Below, one piece after another: positions 44,683-53,837 of a stretch of DNA of 64,000 bases. The stretch's first letter is position 1. Each line of letters starts with the position of its first letter. Below the pieces are notes generated by a model. The model worked only from the letters and a program-made list of their open reading frames with translations, searched no databases and was not told the origin of the DNA. The translations under genes and the position numbers were made by a program. The stretch is from Chryseobacterium oryzae (lineage in GTDB: Bacteria; Bacteroidota; Bacteroidia; Flavobacteriales; Weeksellaceae), in contig NZ_CP094529.1 in assembly GCF_022811665.1 (NCBI RefSeq), positions 434,001 through 498,000 on the forward strand, written 5' to 3'.

Positions 44683-45654
44683 ATGAAAGTTTTGTATGCT
44701 TTTCAGGGAACGGGGAACGGACATGTGGCAAGAGCACAAGAAATTATCCCTATTCTTAAAAAATATGCATCGGTAGATACATTAATAAGCGGACATCAGT
44801 CGCAGTTGAAAGCAGATTTTCCCATAGATTTTTCTCACAGAGGTATTTCGTTGCTTTATAATAAAAAAGGCGGTATTTCCTATAAAAAAATTCTTTTCCA
44901 AAATAATTATCTTCAAGCATTCAAAACGATAAAAAACATCAATCTCAGTCAGTATGATTTAATCATCAACGATTATGAACCTCTCACAGGATGGGCTTCT
45001 AAGCTAAGGAATTTGAATATGATTGAATTGAGTCACCAAGCTTCAATGAGTTTTGAAGAAACTCCCAAACCTCTAAAAAAGGATTTTTTCGGAGAACTGA
45101 TTCTTGAATATTATGTTCCAAGTGAACGAAAAATAGGTTTTCATTTTGAAAACTATCATCCTCAAATAAAAAAACCGGTAATACGACATAAAATCAGGAA
45201 TTTGAATCCACAAAAAAAAGGATTCTATTTGGTGTATTTGCCTAGTTTTTCAGATGAGAATATTTTTAAAGTACTCAATGAAATTCCAGTAGAATGGAAA
45301 GTTTTTTCGAAAAACAGATTGTCTTACGAAAGAAATAAAAATATAGAATTTTTCCCAGTTGATGAAGTAGAATATCTCAAAAATTTCGAGAATTGCGATG
45401 GTATTTTATGCAACGCAGGTTTCGAAACTCCTGCTGAAGCATTGTTTATGGATAAAAAATTATTTGTAATTCCTATTCATAACCAATATGAACAAGAATG
45501 CAATGCGGCAGCATTAGATTTGATGGGAGTGTCGAATTCGAAAATTTTATGTAAAAATGAAATTGAAAAATGGCTCAATTCTCAACTTCATTTTAAAGTA
45601 GATTATCCTGATGATATTGAAAATATTCTTCTGAAAGATGTTTTAGCTCTGTAA
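44683..45654 (+). CDS. Glycosyltransferase, GT28-like
   Basis: The 323-residue protein begins FQGTGNGHVARAQEIIPIL, the glycine-rich loop of MurG/GT28-type transferases. Its C-terminal half has the donor-site pattern DGILCNAGFETPAEALFMDKK, then IPIHNQYEQECNA, typical of NDP-sugar binding. It would transfer a sugar to a lipid or polyketide acceptor at the inner face of the membrane. It starts one base after the LpxH-like gene. Acceptor and sugar are unknown. Confidence 0.82.
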   Translation: MKVLYAFQGTGNGHVARAQEIIPILKKYASVDTLISGHQSQLKADFPIDFSHRGISLLYNKKGGISYKKILFQNNYLQAFKTIKNINLSQYDLIINDYEPLTGWASKLRNLNMIELSHQASMSFEETPKPLKKDFFGELILEYYVPSERKIGFHFENYHPQIKKPVIRHKIRNLNPQKKGFYLVYLPSFSDENIFKVLNEIPVEWKVFSKNRLSYERNKNIEFFPVDEVEYLKNFENCDGILCNAGFETPAEALFMDKKLFVIPIHNQYEQECNAAALDLMGVSNSKILCKNEIEKWLNSQLHFKVDYPDDIENILLKDVLAL

Positions 45655-45933
45655 AAAAATATCTTCCACATCGTTCATTCTTCTCATTACGGCTCTGGCG
45701 TAAGAACAGTGCGGATATACTTTCCAATTGTTTTCTCTTGAAAATTTAATAGCCTCTTCTACTAAAAATTTCCCCATTCCCCGACCTTCAAATTCTGGAT
45801 GCACCAAAACAAAGGAGATAATTAGCTTATGCTGATCAGGGAAAATAGTGTACGTTAATCTCCCAACTTCTTTTATTTCATTGCTTAGCGTGATAACTCC
45901 GCCATTTCCGGATTTGTTATTTTCGAATTTCAT
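45643..45933 (-). CDS. GNAT family N-acetyltransferase (short, YjdJ-type)
   Basis: The 96-residue protein is a minimal acetyltransferase with LTYTIFPDQHKLIISFVLVHPEFEGRGMGKFLVEEAI. That contains the acetyl-CoA loop RGMGKFL, and the end has VYPHCSYARAVMRR. It matches the small COG2388 group. The substrate is unknown. It converges on the glycosyltransferase gene and overlaps its 3' end by 12 bases. Confidence 0.83.
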   Translation of the reverse strand: MKFENNKSGNGGVITLSNEIKEVGRLTYTIFPDQHKLIISFVLVHPEFEGRGMGKFLVEEAIKFSRENNWKVYPHCSYARAVMRRMNDVEDIFLQS

Positions 45934-46097
45934 AACCTGTCAATTTGTTATTCTTTTATAAAATACAAAAATTGAACCGCAGAAATTTTCATCAAGATTA
46001 TTTCAGACTAACTACTTTCTTTAAGAATCATTTTAAGTATTAAATTCATTATTACACATTCTTTCAAAACAAAATAGAGAATATTCCGTTTAATTCT

Positions 46098-46105
46098 TAA
46101 ATTTG
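46098..46105 (+). promoter_or_regulatory. -7 element at the start of a lipoprotein gene
   Basis: TAAATTTG ends four bases before the ATG at 46110, so the message is probably leaderless. Confidence 0.5.
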
Positions 46106-46109
46106 ATGA

Positions 46110-46577
46110 ATGCAAAAGTATTTTTACCTTATCCTATCATTGTGTCTTGTGAGCTGTTATACGTATCAGGTTAAAAAACCGGCGGAAATTACCATAGACA
46201 GTAAGAATAATCCTAAACAGAATGTAGCTGTTAATCAATCTGTTGTTAGTCAGGAAGATATTGAAAAAGCACAGTCGCAAAAACAGAATGTTCCCCAGAC
46301 GAATGTTCCCTTAAATGTTCAGGAAAAGCTGATCGCCAATAAAAATTATAAAATTGATGTTGGTGGCAGAAAATACAAGATAATAGTCGATAAGTGGGAA
46401 AATGATAGTTTAGTAGCTCATCCGGTTGGGAAACCAAGTAAGATTTTGAAGTTTCATAAAAACCAGATTAATAGTGAGAATATTGCTGAAAAACGTTTTT
46501 CGCAGCCTATTGCCGATATTATTACAGTAACTGTTTATGCAGGAATTGGTGTTGCAGTTTGGGCTCTCTTGCAGTAG
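46110..46577 (+). CDS. Hypothetical lipoprotein with a C-terminal membrane segment
   Basis: The 155-residue protein has a lipoprotein signal with lipobox LVSC (Cys16), a Gln/Asn-rich stretch (40-70), and a small beta domain with VGGRKYKIIVDKWENDSLVAH (about 80-115). It ends with a hydrophobic segment (about 134-154). I do not recognise a family. The combination of a lipid anchor and a C-terminal helix is unusual and might mean two membrane attachments. Confidence 0.7.
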   Translation: MQKYFYLILSLCLVSCYTYQVKKPAEITIDSKNNPKQNVAVNQSVVSQEDIEKAQSQKQNVPQTNVPLNVQEKLIANKNYKIDVGGRKYKIIVDKWENDSLVAHPVGKPSKILKFHKNQINSENIAEKRFSQPIADIITVTVYAGIGVAVWALLQ

Positions 46578-46611
46578 TTTTTTAGAGGGATTTCAAATAA
46601 TCAAAACAAAT

Positions 46612-47361
46612 TTAATTGTCTTTCCCTGTATAATAATTGTAATCTTTTATAACGATTCCTATAAATTGTCTTTCGGTCATTTTGGTAGAATCGAATTCAA
46701 TTTTCAAAATGCTTTTAATTTTATCCGAAAGTCTGGAGATAACGTGTCTGTCATCTATTTTTAATGCTTTTAGGTAATTGTCTTTAATAATTCTCATGTC
46801 ATTATCTGTTAAGCCAATAACCTGCGGAAAAGTAGGAATGTAGTTCTCCTGAATGTTTTCTAAAATAGTATGAGAAATATTGATTTGATTTTTTAAAGAA
46901 ATTACTGCCGTTCCGGAAGCGATGTCTCCCAATCTTTGGTTGTTTTTAGAAACAATCATAGAAACCAACCCGATAATTCCCAAAAGGGAAGTATCTACCA
47001 ATCTGAAAACCCATCGGATAAGATAATCGCCAAAACTTGCTTGGTAACCGTCTATTTTCACCACCCGTATTTTTACTATTTTTTTTCCCGGAGTCTGTCC
47101 TTCCATCAGAGATTCAAAAACAATAGGGTAGAGGGAAACCGGAAGTGTTAAAACAATATAAACAGTTGCTTGAGACCAGTTATCCATGCCATCTAAAATA
47201 TATCCCAGATTGAGAACGCTGAAAAATAAATAAAATACAGTAAAAAGGTAAGCCGCTTTTATCGCACCGTCGATAATGTACGCCAAAATTCTTTCTCCAA
47301 TGCTTGCTACATTGAAATTAATATTTACATTTTGAGAGGTATTTATCGCAATTTGAGACAT
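46612..47361 (-). CDS. RDD family membrane protein
   Basis: The 249-residue protein (start MSQIAINTSQNVN at 47361) has an RDD domain in its first 150 residues. ERILAYIIDGAIKAAY supplies the Arg and Asp, then TPGKKIVKIRVV, and RWVFRLVDTSL. A soluble C-terminal region of ~100 residues follows. RDD proteins are multi-pass and mostly uncharacterised. It is divergent from the SpoIIM-like gene by only 27 bases, so both promoters share one short region, and it belongs to the MoxR/DUF58 cluster. Confidence 0.88.
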   Translation of the reverse strand: MSQIAINTSQNVNINFNVASIGERILAYIIDGAIKAAYLFTVFYLFFSVLNLGYILDGMDNWSQATVYIVLTLPVSLYPIVFESLMEGQTPGKKIVKIRVVKIDGYQASFGDYLIRWVFRLVDTSLLGIIGLVSMIVSKNNQRLGDIASGTAVISLKNQINISHTILENIQENYIPTFPQVIGLTDNDMRIIKDNYLKALKIDDRHVISRLSDKIKSILKIEFDSTKMTERQFIGIVIKDYNYYTGKDN

Positions 47362-47388
47362 ATTTTTTATTATTTTAGCCTTACAATT

Positions 47389-48372
47389 ATGAGAGAAGTT
47401 TATTTCATCAAACAAAATAAAGAAAAATGGTTGGGAATTGAGCAGGTTATTCAGGGTAAAATCAAAAAAAATCCTGATGATTTGTCATCTTTGTATATTA
47501 ACCTTATCAACGATTTGTCTTTTGCCCAATCTTATTATCCCAAAAGCAATACTACGGTTTATCTGAATCATTTATCTTCTCAGATTTTTCAGAAAATTTA
47601 TAAAACAAAAAGGATCGAAGAAAACAGACTTCTGTATTTTTTTAAAACTGAAGTTCCTATGATTGTATTTGAATACAGACGATATTTATTGTATTCTTTT
47701 ATTTTTTTCTTTTCCTTCATGCTCATCGGTGTTCTTTCGGCAATATATGATAAAGATTTTGCCAATCTTATTTTAAGTGAAGGTTATGTAAATATGACCA
47801 TAGAAAACATTAAAAATGGAAATCCTGTAGGAGTATATCAGGAAGGTTCTACGTGGGGAAGCACCATTGGTATCACTTTTAACAATATTATTGTGGGAGC
47901 CAAACTTTATCTTTACGGAATTTTTCTTGGAGTGGGAACATTCTTCGTCCTGATGCAGAATTCTATTATGGTAGGTACATTTCAGTATTTTTTCTATGAA
48001 CATGGTGCTTTGGCAGACAGTGCAAGAGGAATTTGGCTTCATGGAGCTTTTGAAATTTTCAGTATGATTGTAGAAGGGATGTGCGGGTTAATTTTGGGAG
48101 CTTCAATTTTATTTCCGAGAACATTATCAAGATTTAATTCATTCAAAAACGGATTTAAAAATTCATTCAAAATATTTTTAAGTACAATTCCATTTACCAT
48201 TTGTGCAGGAATTATAGAAGGTAATGTAACAAGACATGCATTAAAAATGCCTTTAGCCTTAAATCTTATTATTATTTTCGGATGTCTGGGAATCATCAGC
48301 TTTTATTACTTTTTTTACCCAGCAATCGTTAACAAAAAAATTAAAAAACAAATTAAAAATGCAATTATTTAA
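47389..48372 (+). CDS. SpoIIM-like (stage II sporulation protein M domain) membrane protein
   Basis: The 327-residue protein (start MREVYFIKQNKEKW) has about 90 cytoplasmic residues with TFVYLNHLSSQIF-type helices (NTTVYLNHLSSQIF). Six hydrophobic segments follow, including GAFEIFSMIVEGMCGLILG, the SpoIIM/DUF95 signature. Outside spore formers such proteins occur beside MoxR and DUF58 genes with unknown function. It overlaps the next membrane protein gene by 14 bases. Confidence 0.85.
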   Translation: MREVYFIKQNKEKWLGIEQVIQGKIKKNPDDLSSLYINLINDLSFAQSYYPKSNTTVYLNHLSSQIFQKIYKTKRIEENRLLYFFKTEVPMIVFEYRRYLLYSFIFFFSFMLIGVLSAIYDKDFANLILSEGYVNMTIENIKNGNPVGVYQEGSTWGSTIGITFNNIIVGAKLYLYGIFLGVGTFFVLMQNSIMVGTFQYFFYEHGALADSARGIWLHGAFEIFSMIVEGMCGLILGASILFPRTLSRFNSFKNGFKNSFKIFLSTIPFTICAGIIEGNVTRHALKMPLALNLIIIFGCLGIISFYYFFYPAIVNKKIKKQIKNAII

Positions 48373-49318
48373 AAAAAGAGATTTTGGAACTTTTATAAGC
48401 GATACCTTTTCGTTTTTCAGACTTTACGGGAAAAATTATTTTAAAAATTATATTCTCCTCAATGGTCTTTTGCTAATTCTGTTGGTGCTTATTTTTATTT
48501 TTGGATACAAAGAGCTCTTCATGCAGGCTTTTGCATCTAATAAAGGGGGTGAAAGTTATTATTTTGAAAGTTATTTTCAGGAAAATTTAGGCATTTTTAT
48601 TATTACGGGGATTATTACGTTCATTGTATTTATGGCGTTAATGATTATTAATTACCTGTACCCTGTGTTTTACATGAAAAAACTTGCACAAGGACAGAAA
48701 AACATTAAAGTGGACGATATCATGTCTGAGTTTAAAGCCAATGCAGGGAAAATAGGAAAACTATTGTTGGGATTAATTTTTATTGTGACGCCGTTGTCAT
48801 TAATCGTAGTCGGAATTTCTTATGCTTTAATTCTTATTATCATTGGTATTTTTCTTCTCTTGCTGGTATTACCGGTGATGATTAATGTTATCAATTTCCT
48901 GATGTTCGATTACTTCAACAGTTCGAGAGGATTTTTTGCAAGTTTAAGCTATAGTATCCGTTCGCAGTTTTCTTATTCTAATGCCCGAGAAGGTTCACCA
49001 TTTTGGAAATATTGGGGAGCTACACTGGTAATCTACATTATCATTTACGTAATTACGACTGTTTTTACGATGATTCCTATGATATTTTTCATGGTAAAAC
49101 TTACGACTTCTGCACCAGATGGTAGTTTTGAGCAAAATCCGTTTTCCGGAGGATTTGGAATTCTTCTGTTTGTAACGTATGGGGTTTCTCTTCTTTTTTC
49201 ATTTCTTCTTTCCAATTTAATGTATGTAAATTCGGGATTAATGTATTTCGACAGCCGTAGAGATCTTCATCAGCAAGTCGATTTGCAGGAAATAGATACT
49301 ATCGGAATTAATGAATAA
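48359..49318 (+). CDS. Multi-pass membrane protein of the MoxR/DUF58 cluster
   Basis: The 319-residue protein has five to six hydrophobic segments (about 28-50, 75-100, 135-180 and 215-290) and no recognised catalytic motif. It resembles the polytopic proteins that follow SpoIIM-like genes in other Bacteroidota. It overlaps the SpoIIM-like gene by 14 bases and the DUF4129 gene by eight, so it is translated with them. Function unknown. Confidence 0.75.
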   Translation: MQLFKKRDFGTFISDTFSFFRLYGKNYFKNYILLNGLLLILLVLIFIFGYKELFMQAFASNKGGESYYFESYFQENLGIFIITGIITFIVFMALMIINYLYPVFYMKKLAQGQKNIKVDDIMSEFKANAGKIGKLLLGLIFIVTPLSLIVVGISYALILIIIGIFLLLLVLPVMINVINFLMFDYFNSSRGFFASLSYSIRSQFSYSNAREGSPFWKYWGATLVIYIIIYVITTVFTMIPMIFFMVKLTTSAPDGSFEQNPFSGGFGILLFVTYGVSLLFSFLLSNLMYVNSGLMYFDSRRDLHQQVDLQEIDTIGINE

Positions 49319-50096
49319 ATTTCTTTTATTTCTAGCTGTTTTTTTTAGTCTTGGCTTTGTAAAAGCTCAGGAAGAATATGCCGAAGAGGTGATTGTAGAT
49401 TCTGTAGCGACTACACATTACAGAAATATGTATGTTGCAGATTCTGTTCTGAGAGAAAACCCGATAACTAATACTGCTGTATTTCCGAAAAAATTTAAAG
49501 AAAAACTGGCTTCCAGATACAAGGATAAAGACTTCGATTATTCTGCATCACAACCCAAAGAATCTTTTTTTGAAAAACTGCAACGCAAAATTGCAGAAAT
49601 CATCAGAAGTATATTCGGAGAAACCAGCATGGAAACTTCTTCCAAAATTACGACAGTTATTATTCGTCTTTTTGCAATTGTTTTGGTAGGTTTTCTTCTG
49701 TATTTCATTGTTAAATTTCTCATTAAAAACAACGGAAATCTGTTTTTTGGAAAGAAAAACAAAAAAATAGAGATTAAAGATGAAGAACTTCACGAGAATA
49801 TCCACGAGATTAATTTTCCACAAAGTATTTCATCTTTTGAAACCAACAAAGACTACAGGTCTGCGGTGCGGTATCAGTTTTTGTTTGTACTGAAAAAGCT
49901 GAGCGATAAAAAACTGATCCAATGGAATCCCGAAAAAACCAATAAAGATTATGTTGCCGAACTGAAAACTGGAAATCTGAAAAATGAATTTTTTGAACTT
50001 TCTTATATATTCGATTATGTTTGGTACGGAGAGTTTACGATTGATGAGAATAGTTATAACCGGTTCAGAAATCAGTTTCAGAGCTTTAAAGCTTAA
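49311..50096 (+). CDS. DUF4129 domain protein
   Basis: The 261-residue protein has a signal peptide (1-20), a single membrane helix (about 120-140) and a C-terminal DUF4129 domain (about 175-260). The domain shows DYRSAVRYQFLFVLKKLSDK and FDYVWYGEF. DUF4129 is found at the end of transglutaminase-like proteins and in MoxR/DUF58 clusters; its role is unknown. The domain would be on the cytoplasmic side. It overlaps the preceding gene by eight bases. Confidence 0.85.
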   Translation: MNKFLLFLAVFFSLGFVKAQEEYAEEVIVDSVATTHYRNMYVADSVLRENPITNTAVFPKKFKEKLASRYKDKDFDYSASQPKESFFEKLQRKIAEIIRSIFGETSMETSSKITTVIIRLFAIVLVGFLLYFIVKFLIKNNGNLFFGKKNKKIEIKDEELHENIHEINFPQSISSFETNKDYRSAVRYQFLFVLKKLSDKKLIQWNPEKTNKDYVAELKTGNLKNEFFELSYIFDYVWYGEFTIDENSYNRFRNQFQSFKA

Positions 50097-50125
50097 TTGG
50101 AGTTCTGTAAAATAGTTTTTCGAAT

Positions 50126-51292
50126 ATGAATAAAACTTTCAAAATATATGGTGTAGTCTTTATTGTTAGCATGGTCATTGTTGCTTTATTTGAAGTTAAC
50201 AAAAAGGAGGTTGTAGATTGGCGTAAAAATTTTGATGTTAATAAAAAATCACCTTTCGGACTGTTCATTTTCAATAAAGAATCCAAAGATTTATTTAAAG
50301 GAAATATTAAGAAAATAGATGTTTCCCCGTACAATTATTATTCAGAAAACAAGAATAAAAACACAGGTAAAAAAAATATTTTAGTTATAGAAAGTAAGCT
50401 AGATGCAGAGTCTTGGTATAAAATTTTGGATCAGGCAAAAAGTGGCAGCAATGTAATGATTATTGGCTCGGATATTCCAAAGAAGATATCAGATTCAATA
50501 GGTTTTTATAATTCTCATAATTCTTTCGAAGACAAAAACTCGCTGCAATTTACCGATTATAAATTCCTAAACGATTCAATTAATTTGGATAAGTTTCCCT
50601 CGGGAGTTGGATTTACTTACATTAAACCAAAAGTTGAGGTTTTAGGAAAAACAGTTGAAAAAGATAACGACGATCAGGCAAATTTCATTAAAGTTTCTTT
50701 TGGAAAGGGCAATATCTTCGTACATAGCGAACCGCTTTTTCTTACCAATTATTACTTACTGAAACCTCAAAATTTAAAGTACACTCAAAATGTATTTTCA
50801 TATCTGGATGATAGCGAAACTTTGTGGTTCACAGAAGCTAATACTCAGGAATCGAGATGGGCACTGCGTTTTTGGTTATCTCATCCTCCGTTGAAGTATG
50901 CTTGGTGGGTTCTTTTGGGCGGTTTGGTGCTTTTCATAGTCTTTAATGCAAAAAGAAAACAACGTATTGTTCCTATCATTGAGCCTTTAAAAAATACGTC
51001 TGCAGATTTTGTAAAAAGTATTGGGAATTTATATCTTCAGGAAGGAGATTTTCATGATATGATGGCAAAAAAAGCCCAATATTTTCTAAATAAAATTAGA
51101 ATTGATTTACTAATTGATACTAAAAGTTTGGATGCCGATTTTGCCAAAAAACTTCATTTAAAAACAGGAAAATCGTTAGAAATAATTGAAGAAGCTATAG
51201 TTTTAATAAAAAAAGGTCAAGATCCTTATGCAAGTGTTGTTAAAGAGGATTTATCGAGAATGAACAGACTTTTGGATGATATTTTTAAATAA
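50126..51292 (+). CDS. DUF4350 domain protein
   Basis: The 388-residue protein has a membrane helix at each end of a ~230-residue extracytoplasmic domain (helices at about 6-23 and 259-277). After it comes a cytoplasmic tail of ~110 residues. The middle domain with VIESKLDAESWYKILD, ANFIKVSFGKGNIFVHSEPLF fits DUF4350, which resembles a glutamine-amidotransferase-like fold in other clusters. It lies 29 bases after the DUF4129 gene and 26 before the MoxR gene, in the same operon. Confidence 0.83.
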   Translation: MNKTFKIYGVVFIVSMVIVALFEVNKKEVVDWRKNFDVNKKSPFGLFIFNKESKDLFKGNIKKIDVSPYNYYSENKNKNTGKKNILVIESKLDAESWYKILDQAKSGSNVMIIGSDIPKKISDSIGFYNSHNSFEDKNSLQFTDYKFLNDSINLDKFPSGVGFTYIKPKVEVLGKTVEKDNDDQANFIKVSFGKGNIFVHSEPLFLTNYYLLKPQNLKYTQNVFSYLDDSETLWFTEANTQESRWALRFWLSHPPLKYAWWVLLGGLVLFIVFNAKRKQRIVPIIEPLKNTSADFVKSIGNLYLQEGDFHDMMAKKAQYFLNKIRIDLLIDTKSLDADFAKKLHLKTGKSLEIIEEAIVLIKKGQDPYASVVKEDLSRMNRLLDDIFK

Positions 51293-51318
51293 AAAACATA
51301 CAATAAAAACAGAATAAT

Positions 51319-52359
51319 ATGGAATTTAATGAAGAACAGAATATAGAAAACAACAATTCTATTAATATAGATAAAGAACAGCAAGAGCCGGAGCAATTTC
51401 AATCCAGAATCGATATGTTGGAATTGAGACAGAGTTTAGATAAAGTAAAAGAAGAAATTGCCAAAGTAATAGTTGGACAAGAAAAAATGGTAGAACATCT
51501 TTTGGCGGCATTACTTTCTAACGGTCATGTCCTTATTGAAGGGGTTCCCGGTGTTGCCAAAACCATTACTGCAAAACTTTTGGCAAAAACTATAGATGTA
51601 GATTTCAGCAGAATACAGTTTACGCCCGATCTTATGCCTTCTGATATTCTGGGAACTTCAGTTTTCAGCATGAAAAATTCTGAGTTTGAGTTTAAAAAAG
51701 GGCCTATTTTTTCAAGTTTTATTCTTATTGATGAAATAAACCGATCTCCTGCAAAAACTCAGGCTGCACTGTTTGAAGTAATGGAAGAAAAGCAAATTAC
51801 AATAGACGGAAAACGTTATGAAATGGAAGATCCGTTTTTGGTAATTGCTACCCAAAACCCAATTGAGCACGAAGGAACTTACAGACTTCCAGAAGCACAG
51901 CTAGACCGTTTTCTGTTTAAAATAAATGTGGGATATCCCAATTTGGAACAGGAAGTAGCCATCATTAAAAACCAACACGATAACAGACTCGAAGATAAAA
52001 CTGAGGCTGTACATAAAGTTATTACGGCACAACAGCTTATAAGATACCAGAAATTGGTTAAAGAAATCATTGTAGAATCTCAACTTATCGAATATATTGC
52101 TAAAATCATTATCAATACAAGAGAAAATCAGTTCTTGTATTTGGGTGCTTCTCCTAGAGCAAGTTTAGCATTATTAACTGCTTCTAAGGCTTTTGCGGCA
52201 TTAAGAGGAAGAGATTTTGTAACTCCTGAAGATATTAAAGAAGCAAGTTTTGCAGTTTTAAGACACCGGGTAATTGTTTCTCCGGAAAGAGAAATGGAAG
52301 GTTTGTCTGCAGATGAAATTATCAGACAGATTCTTGAAGGAATTGAAATCCCAAGATGA
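51319..52359 (+). CDS. MoxR family AAA+ ATPase
   Basis: The 346-residue protein has Walker A GVPGVAKT (residues 75-82), Walker B ILIDEINRSPAKTQAALFEVMEE and the sensor block ATQNPIEHEGTYRLPEAQLDRF, all typical of MoxR. MoxR ATPases act as chaperones or maturation factors, usually with a VWA-domain partner. The DUF58 protein encoded 48 bases later is that partner type. It is cytoplasmic, and the cluster's membrane proteins suggest work at the inner membrane. Confidence 0.94.
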   Translation: MEFNEEQNIENNNSINIDKEQQEPEQFQSRIDMLELRQSLDKVKEEIAKVIVGQEKMVEHLLAALLSNGHVLIEGVPGVAKTITAKLLAKTIDVDFSRIQFTPDLMPSDILGTSVFSMKNSEFEFKKGPIFSSFILIDEINRSPAKTQAALFEVMEEKQITIDGKRYEMEDPFLVIATQNPIEHEGTYRLPEAQLDRFLFKINVGYPNLEQEVAIIKNQHDNRLEDKTEAVHKVITAQQLIRYQKLVKEIIVESQLIEYIAKIIINTRENQFLYLGASPRASLALLTASKAFAALRGRDFVTPEDIKEASFAVLRHRVIVSPEREMEGLSADEIIRQILEGIEIPR

Positions 52360-52407
52360 GTTTGAATACTTTAGACACACAAAATCTAAAACCCACAGCT
52401 TGAAATC

Positions 52408-53730
52408 ATGAAAAACTTATACATCAATACACGCTTTTTTTTCGCATTAGTTGGCGTAGGAATGCTCTATATTTTGGCATTCTTCTTTCCGTTTTTCATG
52501 GTTTTAGGACACGGTTTTTTAATCTTGGTTTTCTTAACGGTTTTTGTAGATTATTTGCTGATCTTTCGTCCAAAAGATGTTCTTCTTGCCCAAAGAATTT
52601 TACCGGAAAAACTTTCTAATGGGGACGAAAATTTCGTTAAAGTAGATATAAAAAATGAATACAGCTTCAAGATTAATGTTAAAATTATAGATGAAATACC
52701 TTTTCAGTTTCAAAAGAGAGATTTCTTAATTACAAAAAATATTCTTCCGGGTAAAAATGTATTTTTTCAGTATTCTTTAGAACCAAAAGAGAGAGGAGAG
52801 TATAATTTTGGGGCTTTAAATATTTTTGCGTCTTCTCCAATTGGTTTTGTGTCTAGACGTTTTATTTTTCAGAAAGATGCTTCTTTGGCGTGTTATCCGT
52901 CTTTTATTCATCTCAGAAAGTATGAATTAATGGCTCTTCAAAACGAATTTCTACTTGGCGGAATCAAGAAAATAAGAAAACTGGGACATACCATGGAGTT
53001 TGAGCAGATTAAAGAATATGTTCCCGGAGATGATGTAAGAACTATCAATTGGAAAGCGACTTCTAAAACCAATCGTTTAATGGTTAATCAGTTTCAGGAC
53101 GAAAAATCGCAGCGTATTTTTATGTTGATCGATAAGGGGAGAACGATGAAAATGCCTTTCAATGGTTTAAGTCTTCTCGATTATTCTATTAATGCAACAA
53201 TGGCTCTTTCTCATATTATTCTGAAAAAAGGCGACCGCGCAGGAATGATGACTTTCTCCAAGAAAGCAGATAACAGAGTTGCAGCCGATAATAAGTCGGG
53301 ACAACTGAAAAAGATTTCTGAAGCTCTTTATAATATTAAAACCGATTTTTTTGAAAGTGATTTCAACAGACTTTATCAGGATGTAAAATATTCTATCAAC
53401 CAGAGAAGTTTAGTTTTACTTTTCACGAATTTTGAAACTCTGGACGGACTCAACAGACAAATGAAATACCTTCGCGGAATTGCCAAAAATCATTTGTTGG
53501 TGGTTGTTTTCTTCAAAAATACTGAAGTTCAGAAAATCATCCATTCTAACCCTGAAAGTATGCAGGAAATTTATGATGAGATTATCGCAGAGAAATTCGA
53601 GTATGAAAAGAAACTCATCATTCAGGAATTAAGAAAGTACGGAATTTACTCAGTTTATACCCTTCCGGAAGATCTTAATGTAGAGGTAATTAACAAATAT
53701 CTGGAGATAAAAGCGAGAGGAATTTTGTAA
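52408..53730 (+). CDS. DUF58 (VWA-like) domain protein, partner of MoxR
   Basis: The 440-residue protein has two N-terminal membrane helices (about 9-25 and 30-50), then a beta-rich region. The DUF58 block (FEQIKEYVPGDDVRTINWKA, near 198-218) follows, and then a VWA-like domain. The metal site usually DxSxS reads DKGRT here, so metal binding may be weakened. It would sit at the inner membrane and contact MoxR. It closes the gene cluster. Confidence 0.9.
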   Translation: MKNLYINTRFFFALVGVGMLYILAFFFPFFMVLGHGFLILVFLTVFVDYLLIFRPKDVLLAQRILPEKLSNGDENFVKVDIKNEYSFKINVKIIDEIPFQFQKRDFLITKNILPGKNVFFQYSLEPKERGEYNFGALNIFASSPIGFVSRRFIFQKDASLACYPSFIHLRKYELMALQNEFLLGGIKKIRKLGHTMEFEQIKEYVPGDDVRTINWKATSKTNRLMVNQFQDEKSQRIFMLIDKGRTMKMPFNGLSLLDYSINATMALSHIILKKGDRAGMMTFSKKADNRVAADNKSGQLKKISEALYNIKTDFFESDFNRLYQDVKYSINQRSLVLLFTNFETLDGLNRQMKYLRGIAKNHLLVVVFFKNTEVQKIIHSNPESMQEIYDEIIAEKFEYEKKLIIQELRKYGIYSVYTLPEDLNVEVINKYLEIKARGIL

Positions 53731-53837
53731 TTTTAAAAGTGAAATTTGAAAACGGTAAATACTTTAATTTTTATTCCCAATAAGTATTTATATTCGTTAT
53801 TTTCCAAACTGCTATTATATAATTAAAAAACAATATC

